Assembly (NCBI GenBank): GCA_029861425.1 | Contig: JAOTZH010000006.1 | Span: forward strand, 1 to 45,097 | Source: Gemmatimonadota bacterium | Lineage (GTDB): Bacteria > Gemmatimonadota > Gemmatimonadetes > Palauibacterales > Palauibacteraceae | Reading direction: 5' to 3' | DNA length: 45,097 bases | In this document: one piece after another, positions 8,944-17,613 of the stretch | How the letters are laid out: each line of letters starts with the position of its first letter | How positions within the stretch are numbered: position 1 is the stretch's first letter | Position numbers and translations under genes: made by a program | The notes under the pieces: model-generated | Told to the model about the DNA's origin: nothing | The model's input: the letters and a program-made list of their open reading frames with translations, nothing else | Database searches by the model: none

Positions 8944-9831
8944 TCAGGCCGACGCCCTCCAGAAGCCCTCGAGCGCCTCGCCGTCGGGTGAGGCGCGGAG
9001 CTTGTCGAAGGCACGGTTTCGAATCTGCCTGATTCGCTCTCGCGTGACTCCGAGGAGCGACCCGATCTCCTCGAGCGTCATTTCCTCGCCGTCGTCCAGC
9101 CCGTAGTAGAGAACGAGGATCTTCCGCTCGCGCTCCGTCAGGTACCGCTCGAACATCTTCTCGAGGAACTCGCGGCGGGCCTGGCCCTCGACGTCCTCTT
9201 CTATGTCCGCATCGTCCATCCCCGCGAAGCGCTCGCCGAAGGAGGCGCTGTCCCGGTCGGACTTGTCGAGCGGGGCGTCCAGGCTGAGCTCGGCGGAGGC
9301 GACGCGCCGGAGGGCCCGCACCGTCTCGACTGGCTCCTCCATCTGGTCGGCGATCTCGCGATCGGTCGGCGATCGACCGAGCTTCTGCGTGAGGGCCGTC
9401 TCCGTCCGTGAGAGCTTGACCAGATTCGAGTTCTGGTTGAGCGGAATCCGCACCGATCGCGTCTGCTCGGCCAGCGCCTGCAGCACGGTCTGTCGGATCC
9501 ACCAGACAGCGTAGGAGATGAACTTCACGCCCTTGTCGGGATCGAACTTCTTGACCGCCTTCAAGAGGCCTTCGTTCCCGATGCAAACGAGCTCGGCGAG
9601 GTTGAGGCCTCGACCTTGATATTTCTTCACGTAGGAGATGACGAACCGGAGATTCGCCGTCACCAGTCGCTCGGCTGCCTGGCGATCACCGGCCCGTGCT
9701 TTCCGTGCGATCTCCCGCTCGGTCGCGGGGTCCTGGATCAGCGGATAGCGTTCAACGTCCTGCAGATACTGATCGAAGGAGTCGAGGGCCCGGGTGTCGA
9801 AGAACATCCGACGGCGTCGAGTCGTAGCCAT
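8944..9831 (-). CDS. RNA polymerase sigma factor, sigma-70 family (short primary type)
   Basis: Promoter-recognition subunit of RNA polymerase, 295 aa from ATG 9831 (an in-frame ATG at 9806 is also possible). It lacks region 1.1 and the large non-conserved insert of E. coli RpoD. Seen: region 1.2 (FDQYLQDVERYPLI), region 2 with NLRFVISYVKKYQGRGL and the -10 recognition helix FISYAVWWIRQ, region 3 (LGRSPTDREIADQM) and region 4 with LTERERKILVLYYGL and the -35 helix GVTRERIRQIRNRAFDKLR. This short form is typical of primary sigma factors in Bacteroidota, Chlorobiota and Gemmatimonadota, so it may be the housekeeping sigma factor; a group 2 factor cannot be excluded. It is last on its strand, downstream of ccmD with a 185-nt gap that can hold its own promoter. 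Confidence 0.93.
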   Translation of the reverse strand: MATTRRRRMFFDTRALDSFDQYLQDVERYPLIQDPATEREIARKARAGDRQAAERLVTANLRFVISYVKKYQGRGLNLAELVCIGNEGLLKAVKKFDPDKGVKFISYAVWWIRQTVLQALAEQTRSVRIPLNQNSNLVKLSRTETALTQKLGRSPTDREIADQMEEPVETVRALRRVASAELSLDAPLDKSDRDSASFGERFAGMDDADIEEDVEGQARREFLEKMFERYLTERERKILVLYYGLDDGEEMTLEEIGSLLGVTRERIRQIRNRAFDKLRASPDGEALEGFWRASA

Positions 9832-10016
9832 ATAGGAATCACATCCAGATGCAGGTGCCTGAGCGGGAGCGCGTCCCGATCGAAAGGCCATTGATACAAA
9901 CTTGACACAGTACGGGTTCCCTGCGTGGTTTGCACGTTTTTCCACAATGCTTCGACGAGGGTAACACGTTGGTTGCCCGCGGGGTTGTCACCGGCGGGCG
10001 CCAACGGGTCCGTGCC

Positions 10017-10127
10017 TCACGGTTCGCGCTCGACGTCCTTTTCGCGCCGCCGGAGATGCAGCAGATAGGCCAGAATCGTGACGAAGGTGATTCCGTATCC
10101 GGCCACGAGAAACCAGGGGTTGTTCAT
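10017..10127 (-). CDS. ccmD: CcmD-like small membrane protein
   Basis: 36-aa single-span protein (MNNPWFLVAGYGITFVT... then RRREKDVEREP). The short N-terminus, one hydrophobic helix and basic C-terminal tail match CcmD, the small heme-exporter subunit that helps release holo-CcmE from CcmABC. The start overlaps the ccmC stop by 4 nt (ATGA), which fixes both the start and the functional link. A much longer in-frame extension to 10370 exists, but it runs inside ccmC and is not credible. Confidence 0.82.
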   Translation of the reverse strand: MNNPWFLVAGYGITFVTILAYLLHLRRREKDVEREP

Positions 10128-10786
10128 GCGAGCTCCTCCGGGCCCCTCAGTTCCAGCTCGAGCTCCCGTTGCGCCAGCCTGTAACGCCGCATGATCAGGT
10201 ACGTGAAAGCGACTGTATAGGCCGCGAAGGCCGATAACATCACGGCTCCGAAGGCGCTGGCCATCGAGCGCGGGGACGACGGCGGCTGGTGGAGGCTCCG
10301 CCACCAGAACACCGACAGGTACACGATCGGCACCTGAACGAACCCGAGAACGCCGATGACCGCCGACCATCGGGCCCTCTGGTCGGGATCATCGCTGATC
10401 CCACGGACGATCAGGTATCCGATGTACACGATCAACAGTATGGCCGTCGTCGTGATGCGTGGATCCCACTCCCACCACACGCCCCAGGTCGGTTTCGCCC
10501 AGATCGATCCGAGGACAAGCGTGAGCGCCGTACACAGCACGCCCACCTCGACTCCCGCGAGCGCCAGGAGATCCCACTTCAGCTTCCTCTGTACGATGTA
10601 GAGGAGGCTCATGAGGAAGACGAGAAAGAACGACAGCATCGCGACCCAGGCGATGGGTACGTGGATGTAGAGAAGCCGCTGGACTTCCCCCTGCAGCCGA
10701 TCCGCCGGGATCAGAAAGAGCCCGACGATCGAGCAGGCGCCCACGGCGACAACGGAGACGATTCCGAGTGTCCTTTGAGCCTTCAA
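10124..10786 (-). CDS. ccmC: Heme exporter/handling protein CcmC
   Basis: Six-span inner-membrane protein, 220 aa, of cytochrome c maturation System I; with CcmE it positions heme for attachment. The diagnostic tryptophan-rich WWD segment is seen as TWGVWWEWDPR, followed by the hydrophobic run TTTAILLIVYIGYLI. Histidines fit the axial-ligand positions (LLYIHVPIAW before the WWD region and SLHQPP after it). The start lies 6 nt after the ccmB stop, and the stop overlaps ccmD. No ccmE, ccmF, ccmG or ccmH is in this window, so the rest of the pathway must be elsewhere. Confidence 0.95.
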   Translation of the reverse strand: MKAQRTLGIVSVVAVGACSIVGLFLIPADRLQGEVQRLLYIHVPIAWVAMLSFFLVFLMSLLYIVQRKLKWDLLALAGVEVGVLCTALTLVLGSIWAKPTWGVWWEWDPRITTTAILLIVYIGYLIVRGISDDPDQRARWSAVIGVLGFVQVPIVYLSVFWWRSLHQPPSSPRSMASAFGAVMLSAFAAYTVAFTYLIMRRYRLAQRELELELRGPEELA

Positions 10787-10792
10787 TGGGTG

Positions 10793-11473
10793 CTATTCCT
10801 CCAGAACCACGGGGAAGATCCACAAACACACGACGAAGAGTATCACGTCATAGGCGGCGAGCAATCGGACCCACCCCGTCAGCCTCGACATCGGGTCGCC
10901 GGCGAGCAGCGCCTCGGTCCCTCCCACGGCTCCCAGGACTACCGGAATCAGCGCCGGGAACAGAAGCAGCGGCAGGAGAAGCTCGCGAGCCCGGGCATGT
11001 ACGGTGAGTGCGGAGAAGAAGGTCCCCGCGACGGAAAAGCCCACGGTCCCGAGCACGGCGATCCCGGCGAGCGCGGGCGCGTGCGGGACGAAGTCGACCT
11101 GGAACAGGATCCCGGCGGCTGGGAAGAGAAGGATTTGCAGGGCGGCGAGCAGCACCAGATTCGCCCCGAGCTTCCCCAGAAAGATCGCCCGGGGGTCCCC
11201 GGGGTAGGCGCGGAGGAGCCGGATGCCACCGGCCAGCTCCTCGGTCTGGAAGGCCCTCCCGAGAGACAGCGTGCCGGTAAAGATGATCGCGACCCAGATC
11301 AGGCCTCCGGACAGCTGACTCAGCAGCGCGGAGTTGGGGCCGATCGCGAAGGAGAAGAGAAAGAGAACGAGCGCGGCGAAGGAGAGCATGGCGCTGAAGC
11401 CCTGTCTCGTGCGTACCTCCGTGAGGAGGTCCTTCCAGAGGATCGCGGTCGACCGTCGACGAAGGTCGCTCAC
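10793..11473 (-). CDS. ccmB: Heme exporter permease CcmB
   Basis: Integral membrane subunit, 226 aa, of the CcmAB ABC complex. Hallmarks seen are an N-terminal AILWKDLLTEVRTRQGF segment (family form: lxkDLrlE.R.r), the conserved TGTLSLGRAFQTEELAGGI block and six predicted membrane helices. It overlaps ccmA by 4 nt and is followed 6 nt later by ccmC, so the four genes should be made from one message. CcmAB uses ATP to free heme-loaded CcmE rather than to export heme itself (family knowledge). Confidence 0.93.
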   Translation of the reverse strand: MSDLRRRSTAILWKDLLTEVRTRQGFSAMLSFAALVLFLFSFAIGPNSALLSQLSGGLIWVAIIFTGTLSLGRAFQTEELAGGIRLLRAYPGDPRAIFLGKLGANLVLLAALQILLFPAAGILFQVDFVPHAPALAGIAVLGTVGFSVAGTFFSALTVHARARELLLPLLLFPALIPVVLGAVGGTEALLAGDPMSRLTGWVRLLAAYDVILFVVCLWIFPVVLEE

Positions 11474-12132
11474 TCGGCCTCCTCGAAGATCCGCCCCGCC
11501 TCGAGCCGGACGCTCCGGTCGGCGTGACGACCGGCTTCCGACAGCCTGTGCGAGGCGATCAGAACCGTGGCTCCCCTGGCACGCCAGAGGCCGATCGTGT
11601 CCTGGACGAGAGTTACCCCCTCCTCGTCGAGGCTCGTGAACGGCTCGTCGAGCAGAACGACATCCGGTTGTCCGAGACCCAGGCGCGCCAGCTCCAGTCG
11701 CTTCCGCATGCCGGTCGAGTAGCTGCGGGCGACCAGATCCGCTGCGGAACCGAGCCCCACCGCCTCGAGCCGCTCCCGAAGCACCTCACGCTCTGATCGC
11801 GTTCCGAGCATCCTGGCGGCGAAGGTGAGGTTCTCGAGCCCCGTGAGCTCGTCATAGACGTGTCCGCCGGGAGTCATGAGTACCAGTCGGCTTCTGATGT
11901 CATCGGCCTCCTCGGTCACCTCGTGACCGCAGACGACTACCGATCCCGCCGTTGGCCGGAGTAGCGTCGCCAGTACGCGGAGGAGCGTCGTCTTCCCCGT
12001 CCCGTTGGCCCCGAGGAGCGCCACGGTCTCTCCCGAAGCCACCTCGAGGTCCACACCCCGGAGGGCCCAGCGCCTCCCGAATCGTCGGGTCAGCCCGTCG
12101 ACCCTGATGGCGCTCGAGAGCGGCCGGCTCAC
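11470..12132 (-). CDS. ccmA: Heme exporter ATPase CcmA
   Basis: ABC-type ATPase of the CcmABCD complex, 220 aa. Walker A is GANGTGKTTLL, the signature is YSTGMRKRLELAR (a CcmA-like STGMRKR form rather than LSGGQ), Walker B is DVVLLDEPFTSLD and the H-loop is LIASHRLSEA. First gene of the minus-strand ccmABCD group. Its start codon lies only 38 nt from the divergent phosphoglycerate mutase start, so both promoters must overlap each other or the opposite gene. Confidence 0.94.
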   Translation of the reverse strand: MSRPLSSAIRVDGLTRRFGRRWALRGVDLEVASGETVALLGANGTGKTTLLRVLATLLRPTAGSVVVCGHEVTEEADDIRSRLVLMTPGGHVYDELTGLENLTFAARMLGTRSEREVLRERLEAVGLGSAADLVARSYSTGMRKRLELARLGLGQPDVVLLDEPFTSLDEEGVTLVQDTIGLWRARGATVLIASHRLSEAGRHADRSVRLEAGRIFEEAE

Positions 12133-12133
12133 G

Positions 12134-12163
12134 CTGGCACCCCGCAGACCTCCCTCATACGTT
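12134..12163 (+). promoter_or_regulatory. Candidate promoter for apgM (leaderless geometry)
   Basis: CTGGCA (12134-12139) and TACGTT (12158-12163) are 18 nt apart and would start RNA about 7 nt later, at or next to the ATG at 12171. No Shine-Dalgarno sequence is seen before that ATG. Matches to consensus are modest, so this rests mainly on the tiny 38-nt divergent gap. Confidence 0.3.
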
Positions 12164-12170
12164 CTCGCGG

Positions 12171-13376
12171 ATGAAACTCGATCGACTGGGCGCGCTCGCT
12201 CAACCGACCGACCGCAAGGTCCTTCTCTTCGTGCTCGATGGCCTCGGGGGGCTCCCGATGAGGCCAGGCGGACTCACGGCCCTGGAGGCCGCGACGACGC
12301 CACACCTCGACGAACTCGCGCGGGCCGGGACCTGCGGACTTCATGAGCCGGTCGGGCCGGGAATAACGCCCGGCAGCGGCCCGGGTCATCTCGCCCTCTT
12401 CGGCTACGACCCCCTCGTGTACGAGACCGGCCGGGGAGTCCTCGAGGCGCTCGGCATCGAGTTCCCGCTCGAGTCCACCGACATCGCGATCCGCGCGAAC
12501 TTCTGTACCCTGGACGGCTCGGGCCGCGTAAGCGACCGACGGGCCGGGCGAATCTCCACCGAGGAAGCGTTGCCGCTCGCCGAGCGGCTGGACTCGATCG
12601 AGATGGCCGGCGCCTCCTGTTTCGTTCGCCACGTGAGGGAGCACCGGTTCGTGATCGTGATTCGGCCTGACGAGCCCGTGGCCGCGGACGTGGATGACAC
12701 CGACCCCGGACGCACGGGAGAGCCGCCCGTCGACCCGCATCCGCGGAACGAGGCCTCCGCCGTCGCCGCGGACCTGATGCGGAGCTGGCTTGGTCACGCC
12801 GGAGAAGTGCTCGCCGACCAGCCGGTCGCGAACATGGTGCTCCTGCGCGGGGCGTCGAGCCGACCCGCCTGGCCACTCTTCAGGGATGTGTTCGGCATGC
12901 GCGCCTCCGCGACCGCCGCGTACCCCATGTACCGTGGGGTCGCCAGTCTGATCGGCATGCAGGCGACGGCCGTGCCCGACGGTGCCGCGAATCTGGTGCC
13001 GGCGTACCGAGAGCTGGTGACGGACTTCGACTTCTCGTTCCTGCACTTCAAGTCGCCGGACAAGGCGGGCGAGGACGGCGACTTCGATCGAAAGGTGGCC
13101 GTCATCGAGGAAGCCGACGCGATCGTGCCGGAGCTCATGGCGAGCGGCCCCGATGTCACCATCGTCACCGGGGATCACTCGACCCCGGCCCTCCTGAGAA
13201 ACCACAGCTGGCATCCTGTGCCGTTTCTGATCCACGGCGGTCCGGCCCGGGCGGACGCCGCCGATAACTTCGGGGAGACGGCGTGTCGGACCGGTACTCA
13301 TGGCCTGCGCCGGGGCTGCGAGCTGATGCCGCTGGCGACGGCACGCGCGGGCCGATTCGCGAAGTACGGGGCGTAG
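12171..13376 (+). CDS. apgM: 2,3-bisphosphoglycerate-independent phosphoglycerate mutase, archaeal type
   Basis: Interconverts 3- and 2-phosphoglycerate in glycolysis/gluconeogenesis; 401 aa, usual ApgM length. An alkaline-phosphatase-superfamily metal site is visible: FVLDGLGG near the N-terminus, the serine-nucleophile region GPGITPGSGPGHLALFGYD, the DKAGEDGD segment and VTGDHSTP toward the C-terminus. Sequence form is the ApgM family (found in archaea and many bacteria) rather than the longer GpmI. It is divergent from ccmA and convergent with the SPW-protein gene. Confidence 0.93.
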   Translation: MKLDRLGALAQPTDRKVLLFVLDGLGGLPMRPGGLTALEAATTPHLDELARAGTCGLHEPVGPGITPGSGPGHLALFGYDPLVYETGRGVLEALGIEFPLESTDIAIRANFCTLDGSGRVSDRRAGRISTEEALPLAERLDSIEMAGASCFVRHVREHRFVIVIRPDEPVAADVDDTDPGRTGEPPVDPHPRNEASAVAADLMRSWLGHAGEVLADQPVANMVLLRGASSRPAWPLFRDVFGMRASATAAYPMYRGVASLIGMQATAVPDGAANLVPAYRELVTDFDFSFLHFKSPDKAGEDGDFDRKVAVIEEADAIVPELMASGPDVTIVTGDHSTPALLRNHSWHPVPFLIHGGPARADAADNFGETACRTGTHGLRRGCELMPLATARAGRFAKYGA

Positions 13377-13426
13377 AAGGCGTCGGTACGGAGCACCCTC
13401 CCCGCAGTCTTGCTCCACGTGATCGT

Positions 13427-13768
13427 TCAGGCCGTCGAGCGCGCCTCGTCCGCGTACTCGATCCCCGCGCCACCCATCGCCACGCCCGTCCCCACGGTGA
13501 TGATCCCGAATATGAGGTCGTTGAACAGGCCCTGGGCGTTGGAGAGGTACGCGTGAATGAAAGGTGCGAACATCGAGTACGCCCCGATCGCGATCAGGGC
13601 CCATCCACTGAAACGATTGATGCCCAGATTGAACGAGATCGTGACCGCGATGATCGCGCCGCCGAGGACGACGCTATGCCACCAGAGGAACCCGAACGGG
13701 TAGCTCCAGATGAACGGTGCGGCCATGTACCAGAGACCGAGTCCGATCCCAAGAAAACGTGACGCCAT
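13427..13768 (-). CDS. Small SPW-repeat-type membrane protein
   Basis: 113-aa hydrophobic protein with four predicted membrane helices arranged as two similar halves. Each half carries an A-P-F-I motif at a helix end (MAAPFIWSY near residue 14 and MFAPFIHAY near residue 68), the pattern of the SPW repeat family, whose function is unknown. Start is ATG 13768 because it has GAGAGG 7 nt upstream; an upstream in-frame ATG at 13804 lacks one. Tail-to-tail with apgM and divergent from the lipoprotein gene. Confidence 0.83.
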   Translation of the reverse strand: MASRFLGIGLGLWYMAAPFIWSYPFGFLWWHSVVLGGAIIAVTISFNLGINRFSGWALIAIGAYSMFAPFIHAYLSNAQGLFNDLIFGIITVGTGVAMGGAGIEYADEARSTA

Positions 13769-13807
13769 CAGCCTCTCTCGTTTGCTGCGAGCCCACGGGT
13801 CCAATCA

Positions 13808-13842
13808 TCGATCGCGCCTGAGCGATCGAACGCCGATATGAT
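13808..13842 (+). promoter_or_regulatory. Inverted repeat plus -10 element in a divergent gap
   Basis: Perfect 8-bp arms TCGATCGC / GCGATCGA (13808-13815, 13822-13829) with a 6-nt centre are followed by TATGAT (13837-13842), a 5/6 match to a -10 box pointing at the lipoprotein gene. The repeat occupies the place of a -35 element, for which no match is seen. It therefore looks like an operator or activator site. Confidence 0.42.
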
Positions 13843-13893
13843 GCGTGTCGCGCTCGGAGCCCGCAAACGGAGACGAGGGTTTGACGGAGTGAA

Positions 13894-14934
13894 TTGCAAC
13901 TGAGGTTCGCGAAGCCCTCGAGCGTCGTCGCCCTTTCGGTCGTCGCCGTCGCGCTCGCCTCGGGTGGATGTGGGGAGCCCGCGGGCCGGTGGAGCGGCAC
14001 CGACTGGTGGACCATCTATGCGGCGCTTCCGGAGTGGGAGATGACCCCCGTCAGCGCCGGCGCCCTCGACGCGACCACCCAGCCGTTCCCCGGTGCCCGA
14101 CAGGTCGCGGTCTCCTCGAGCGGCCGGATCGCCATCGTGCAGGAGGGGATTCCGGCGGTCTGGGTCTACGATGACCGGGGACGATCGCTCGGGCGGGTCG
14201 GGAGGTCGGAGATCATGGACGTCCGCGGACCGGATCGAACCCGGATATGGGCGGAGCGGGCCGGCTGGTTGTCCGGAGACCGGCTCTGGATCTCCGAGCG
14301 GGGGGGCTCGATCGCGATCTTCAACCGCGAGATGAGCTTCTCGGACGTATGGGACGTGCCGGGCGAGGGGGATCCGCTCGTGATCGTCGAGGGAGCCCGC
14401 GGGATGTCGGCGCTCGTCCTCGGAGCGGGTGACGGCGTACGGACTCTCACCCGCGTGCACCGGGGCGGCGCCGGGGAGGCTCTAGCCGAGCTACCGAACT
14501 CCGATACGCTGGTCGCCTGTCCTGACGGAAGTTGCTTCGTGGTGCTCGAGCTCGCCGCCGACACGCTCGGTCTGAACGTGACGATCGAGACGGACGGAGG
14601 CAGAGGCGCGGGGTTTCGACTGCCTCGCGCGCCGGATGGCGCGCGGCCGCCGCCCGACGGATCTCCCCCCCGTGCCGCGAACCGGATTCTCGTGGACCGG
14701 AACCGACGCACATGGCTTGGTCTCGCGGAGGACGATTCGGGTCGAGCGTACTGGCTGATCCTCGACCCATCGGGAGCCCCGATCGGGCGTTTCGACCTCG
14801 CGAGCGGCCAGGCGGGTCTTCTCGCCGCCGACGGCGTCTTCTGGGCTCGGCGGGAGGCGGACGGGGTGACCTGGTTGCATCGCTACTCGTATCGCCCTCC
14901 TGCCCCCGTCGGACCGACCGCCGGGGGTTCCTAG
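13894..14934 (+). CDS. Probable exported lipoprotein with beta-propeller-like repeats
   Basis: 346 aa. An N-terminal signal segment (FAKPSSVVALSVVAVALASGGCGEP) ends in Cys, suggesting lipid attachment, though SGGC is an imperfect lipobox. The mature part is built of repeated units with aromatic/Asp turns (PAVWVYDDRGRSLGRVG, GSIAIFNREMSF, RTWLGLAEDDSGRAYWLILD), as in 6-bladed beta-propeller proteins; this is fold-level resemblance only. TTG 13894 is the only likely start, because an in-frame stop lies at 13882 and GGAG precedes it. The stop shares CTAG with the convergent copA stop. Function unknown. Confidence 0.8.
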   Translation: MQLRFAKPSSVVALSVVAVALASGGCGEPAGRWSGTDWWTIYAALPEWEMTPVSAGALDATTQPFPGARQVAVSSSGRIAIVQEGIPAVWVYDDRGRSLGRVGRSEIMDVRGPDRTRIWAERAGWLSGDRLWISERGGSIAIFNREMSFSDVWDVPGEGDPLVIVEGARGMSALVLGAGDGVRTLTRVHRGGAGEALAELPNSDTLVACPDGSCFVVLELAADTLGLNVTIETDGGRGAGFRLPRAPDGARPPPDGSPPRAANRILVDRNRRTWLGLAEDDSGRAYWLILDPSGAPIGRFDLASGQAGLLAADGVFWARREADGVTWLHRYSYRPPAPVGPTAGGS

Positions 14935-17234
14935 AGCCGAGTGAAGCGAAGCCTGTTGGCGTTCGCCACCACGGTGACCGAGCTGAGGGCCATCGCCGCT
15001 TCGGCTATCGCCGGGTGTAGAAGCCCAAGAAACGCCACGGGAATCGCGATCACGTTGTAGAAATACGCCCAGAAGAGGTTTTGCTTGATCTTTCGGAACG
15101 TCGCCCGCGCCAGTCTGCGGGCCCGAAGGACGGCGGCGAGGTCCTCGGAGACGAGCGTCACGTCGGCCGCCTCGATCGCGATGTCGGTCCCGGACCCCAC
15201 GGCGAGTCCGACATCGGCGATCTTCAGCGCCGGGGCATCGTTGATTCCGTCTCCGACGAATGCCACCGAAGCGCCGCTGGCCTGGAGGTCCCGGATCGCG
15301 TCGACCTTGTCGGCCGGGAGCATGCGCGCCCGGTAGTCGTCGATCCCGACGGCTTCGGCCACCGCCTTCGCGGTGCTCTCCGTGTCGCCCGTGAGCATGA
15401 TCGTTCTCAGTCCCTGGCCGCGAAGGGCACGTAGCGTCTCGCCCGCGTCGTCCCTCACCGGGTCTGCCATCGCGATAACGCCCAGCACGTGGGTCTCCAG
15501 CGCGACCAGAACAACCGTCCGCCCTCCCGTCTCGAGATCCGTGAGAGCGGTTTCGATCGGACCGATGTCGATGCCGCCCTCGGCCATCAGCTGCCGGTTT
15601 CCGACCCGAACGGTCCCTTCCGCGAGCTCGCCACGAACGCCGCGTCCGACCTCGGCGTGTGCTCCACGGGCCCGCGGAATGACGACCCCGAGCTCATCGG
15701 CGTACGAGACGATGGCCCGCGACAGGGGGTGCTCGGACGTCGCCTCGACGGCGGCGGCCAGACGGAGGACTTCCATCTCGGATGCGTTCCCCACGGGAAG
15801 ATCGCCCGAACCCTCCGCCTGGCCCGTGCGGACGGTCCTTACCTCCACGACCGCAGGGCGACCCCGCGTGAGGGTTCCGGTCTTGTCGAAGACGAGCGTG
15901 TCCGCGGAGTCGAGCGCCTGGATGGCCGCGCCATCACGTACGAGAACACCTCGCGTCGCCCCGAGCCCCGTGCCCACCATGAGCGCAGTCGGAGTCGCGA
16001 GTCCGAGCGCGCACGGGCACGCGATGACCAGCACCGCGACCGCGGCGAAGACGGCCAGGGAACCCCTGCCGAGGTCGTGGTTCACCCACGGAAACAGGCC
16101 GGACGCACGAGCCGCGATGCTGGCGAGCGCATCCGGGAACACGAGCCAGCCGACCAGCGCCAGACTGGCGATGATCACGATGGTCGGAACAAAGATGGCC
16201 GTTACCCGATCGGCGAACTCCTGGATCGGGACCTTGCTGGCCTGCGCCTCTTCCACCTGGCGGATCACACGGGCGAGGAACGTGTCGGCGCCGACACCGG
16301 TCGCCCGCACGCGCAGGACACCCGCGTGGTTCACTGTCGATCCTATGACGGGGTCCCCCGCGGCCCTGTCCACGGGGATCGACTCGCCGGTCGCCAGCGA
16401 CTCGTCGAGCGAACTCCGGCCCTCCACGATCACGCCGTCGGTCGGTATTCTCTCGCCGGGCCGGATCACCATGATGTCATCGAGCCTCACGTCGGCCGTG
16501 GGGACCTCCAGCTCGGCGCCTTCACGCTCGACGCGGGCCGTAGGCGCCTCCAGGGACAACAGCGCCTGGATGGCCGCGCTGGCTCGTCCCCGCGCGCGGA
16601 TCTCGATGAAACGGCCTGTGAGGTGGATCGCCACGATCATGGCGCCGATTCCCGCGTAGTTCATGATCATCGGCGCGACGCCCAGCGCGTGGAGGATGGC
16701 CCAGGCGCCGGTCGCGATCGACACTCCGGCACCCAGCGCAATCAGGACGTCCATGTTCGGGACCCCGCCGCGAGCCGACCGCCAGCCGCCCCTGAACGTC
16801 GCTCGTCCGGGCCCCGCGGCCACAATCAGCGCGAGAAGGGTCATCCCGGCATCGAACGCGACCGCGTTCGGCCAGCGGACCCCGAAGACCATCTCCGGGA
16901 TCATCCAGATCATGATCGGAACGGTGAGCGCCCACGCGAGACGCATCCTGGCGCGTGCCCCATCGAGGGCGGCGTCGGCGCGCTCGAGCCGCTCGCGCTC
17001 GGCACGAAGAGCGTCGCCGGGATCCCGGACGGGCGGCGAGAGCTCGTATCCGGCCGAGGCGACGGCCTCTCGCAGGTCGGAGAAACTCAGGTCGGATTGG
17101 GCGACATCGATGGTGGCGGTCTCCGCCGGGAGGCTCACGACGGCCTCGACGCCCTCGAGCGAGTTCAACTTCCGCTCAACGGCTGATGCGCAGCCGGCGC
17201 AGTGCATCCCGTCGATGCGATATACCTGCTTCAT
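14931..17234 (-). CDS. copA: Copper-exporting P1B-type ATPase CopA
   Basis: Inner-membrane ATP-driven exporter of Cu(I), 767 aa. Seen in order: an N-terminal heavy-metal domain with GMHCAGC (Cys12, Cys15), paired membrane helices, actuator motif TGES, the membrane metal-binding CPC (Cys406, Cys408), phosphorylation site D450 in VFDKTGTLTRG, the HP motif SEHPLSRA, the hinge GDGINDAPA, and final helices with YFYNVIAIPVA and MALSSVTVVANA, typical of the CopA subgroup. Start ATG 17234 has GAGGGG upstream. It lies 27 nt after csoR on the same strand, so it should be induced when CsoR binds copper. Confidence 0.96.
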   Translation of the reverse strand: MKQVYRIDGMHCAGCASAVERKLNSLEGVEAVVSLPAETATIDVAQSDLSFSDLREAVASAGYELSPPVRDPGDALRAERERLERADAALDGARARMRLAWALTVPIMIWMIPEMVFGVRWPNAVAFDAGMTLLALIVAAGPGRATFRGGWRSARGGVPNMDVLIALGAGVSIATGAWAILHALGVAPMIMNYAGIGAMIVAIHLTGRFIEIRARGRASAAIQALLSLEAPTARVEREGAELEVPTADVRLDDIMVIRPGERIPTDGVIVEGRSSLDESLATGESIPVDRAAGDPVIGSTVNHAGVLRVRATGVGADTFLARVIRQVEEAQASKVPIQEFADRVTAIFVPTIVIIASLALVGWLVFPDALASIAARASGLFPWVNHDLGRGSLAVFAAVAVLVIACPCALGLATPTALMVGTGLGATRGVLVRDGAAIQALDSADTLVFDKTGTLTRGRPAVVEVRTVRTGQAEGSGDLPVGNASEMEVLRLAAAVEATSEHPLSRAIVSYADELGVVIPRARGAHAEVGRGVRGELAEGTVRVGNRQLMAEGGIDIGPIETALTDLETGGRTVVLVALETHVLGVIAMADPVRDDAGETLRALRGQGLRTIMLTGDTESTAKAVAEAVGIDDYRARMLPADKVDAIRDLQASGASVAFVGDGINDAPALKIADVGLAVGSGTDIAIEAADVTLVSEDLAAVLRARRLARATFRKIKQNLFWAYFYNVIAIPVAFLGLLHPAIAEAAMALSSVTVVANANRLRFTRL

Positions 17235-17261
17235 GAGCTCATCCCCTCTGAGTGCCGATCG

Positions 17262-17555
17262 CTAGCGCACGAATCGGTGGAATAGATCGACGATCTCCTT
17301 GCGGACCTGATCGGCGGTCTCACCGCCCTCGGCGATCGCGCTTGTGGCGCAGCGCTCGAGATGGCTGGTGAGCAGTTCTTTCTCGGCGGACCGCAGGGCG
17401 GAGTGCACCGCCGCAAATTGATTGAGGATGTCCGGGCAGTATCGGTCGTCCTCGACCATGCGTGTGATGCCCTCCACCTGGCCGCGGATACGGGCCAGTC
17501 GCCGCGTAAGATCACCGCGCGTGGACGCGGGAATGCCCGCTGCGTGCGTTTTCAT
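17262..17555 (-). CDS. csoR: CsoR-family copper-sensing repressor
   Basis: Four-helix dimeric repressor of 97 aa. The Cu(I) ligand trio of CsoR is present: Cys40 (DRYCPDIL), His65 and Cys69 (TSHLERC). The helix RRLARIRGQVEGITRMVEDD is the family signature. ATG 17555 is preferred over the upstream in-frame ATG 17615, because a perfect TATAAT lies across 17614-17619 and would place the RNA start downstream of that ATG. First gene of the csoR-copA pair, probably repressing its own promoter. The Cys/His/Cys set fits copper rather than formaldehyde (FrmR) or nickel (RcnR) sensing, by family knowledge. Confidence 0.93.
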   Translation of the reverse strand: MKTHAAGIPASTRGDLTRRLARIRGQVEGITRMVEDDRYCPDILNQFAAVHSALRSAEKELLTSHLERCATSAIAEGGETADQVRKEIVDLFHRFVR

Positions 17556-17613
17556 GAAGCCTGTCTCGTCGACTCGGGTTCCATCCGTCCGGATCCGTTT
17601 GGACGTGCTCGAC

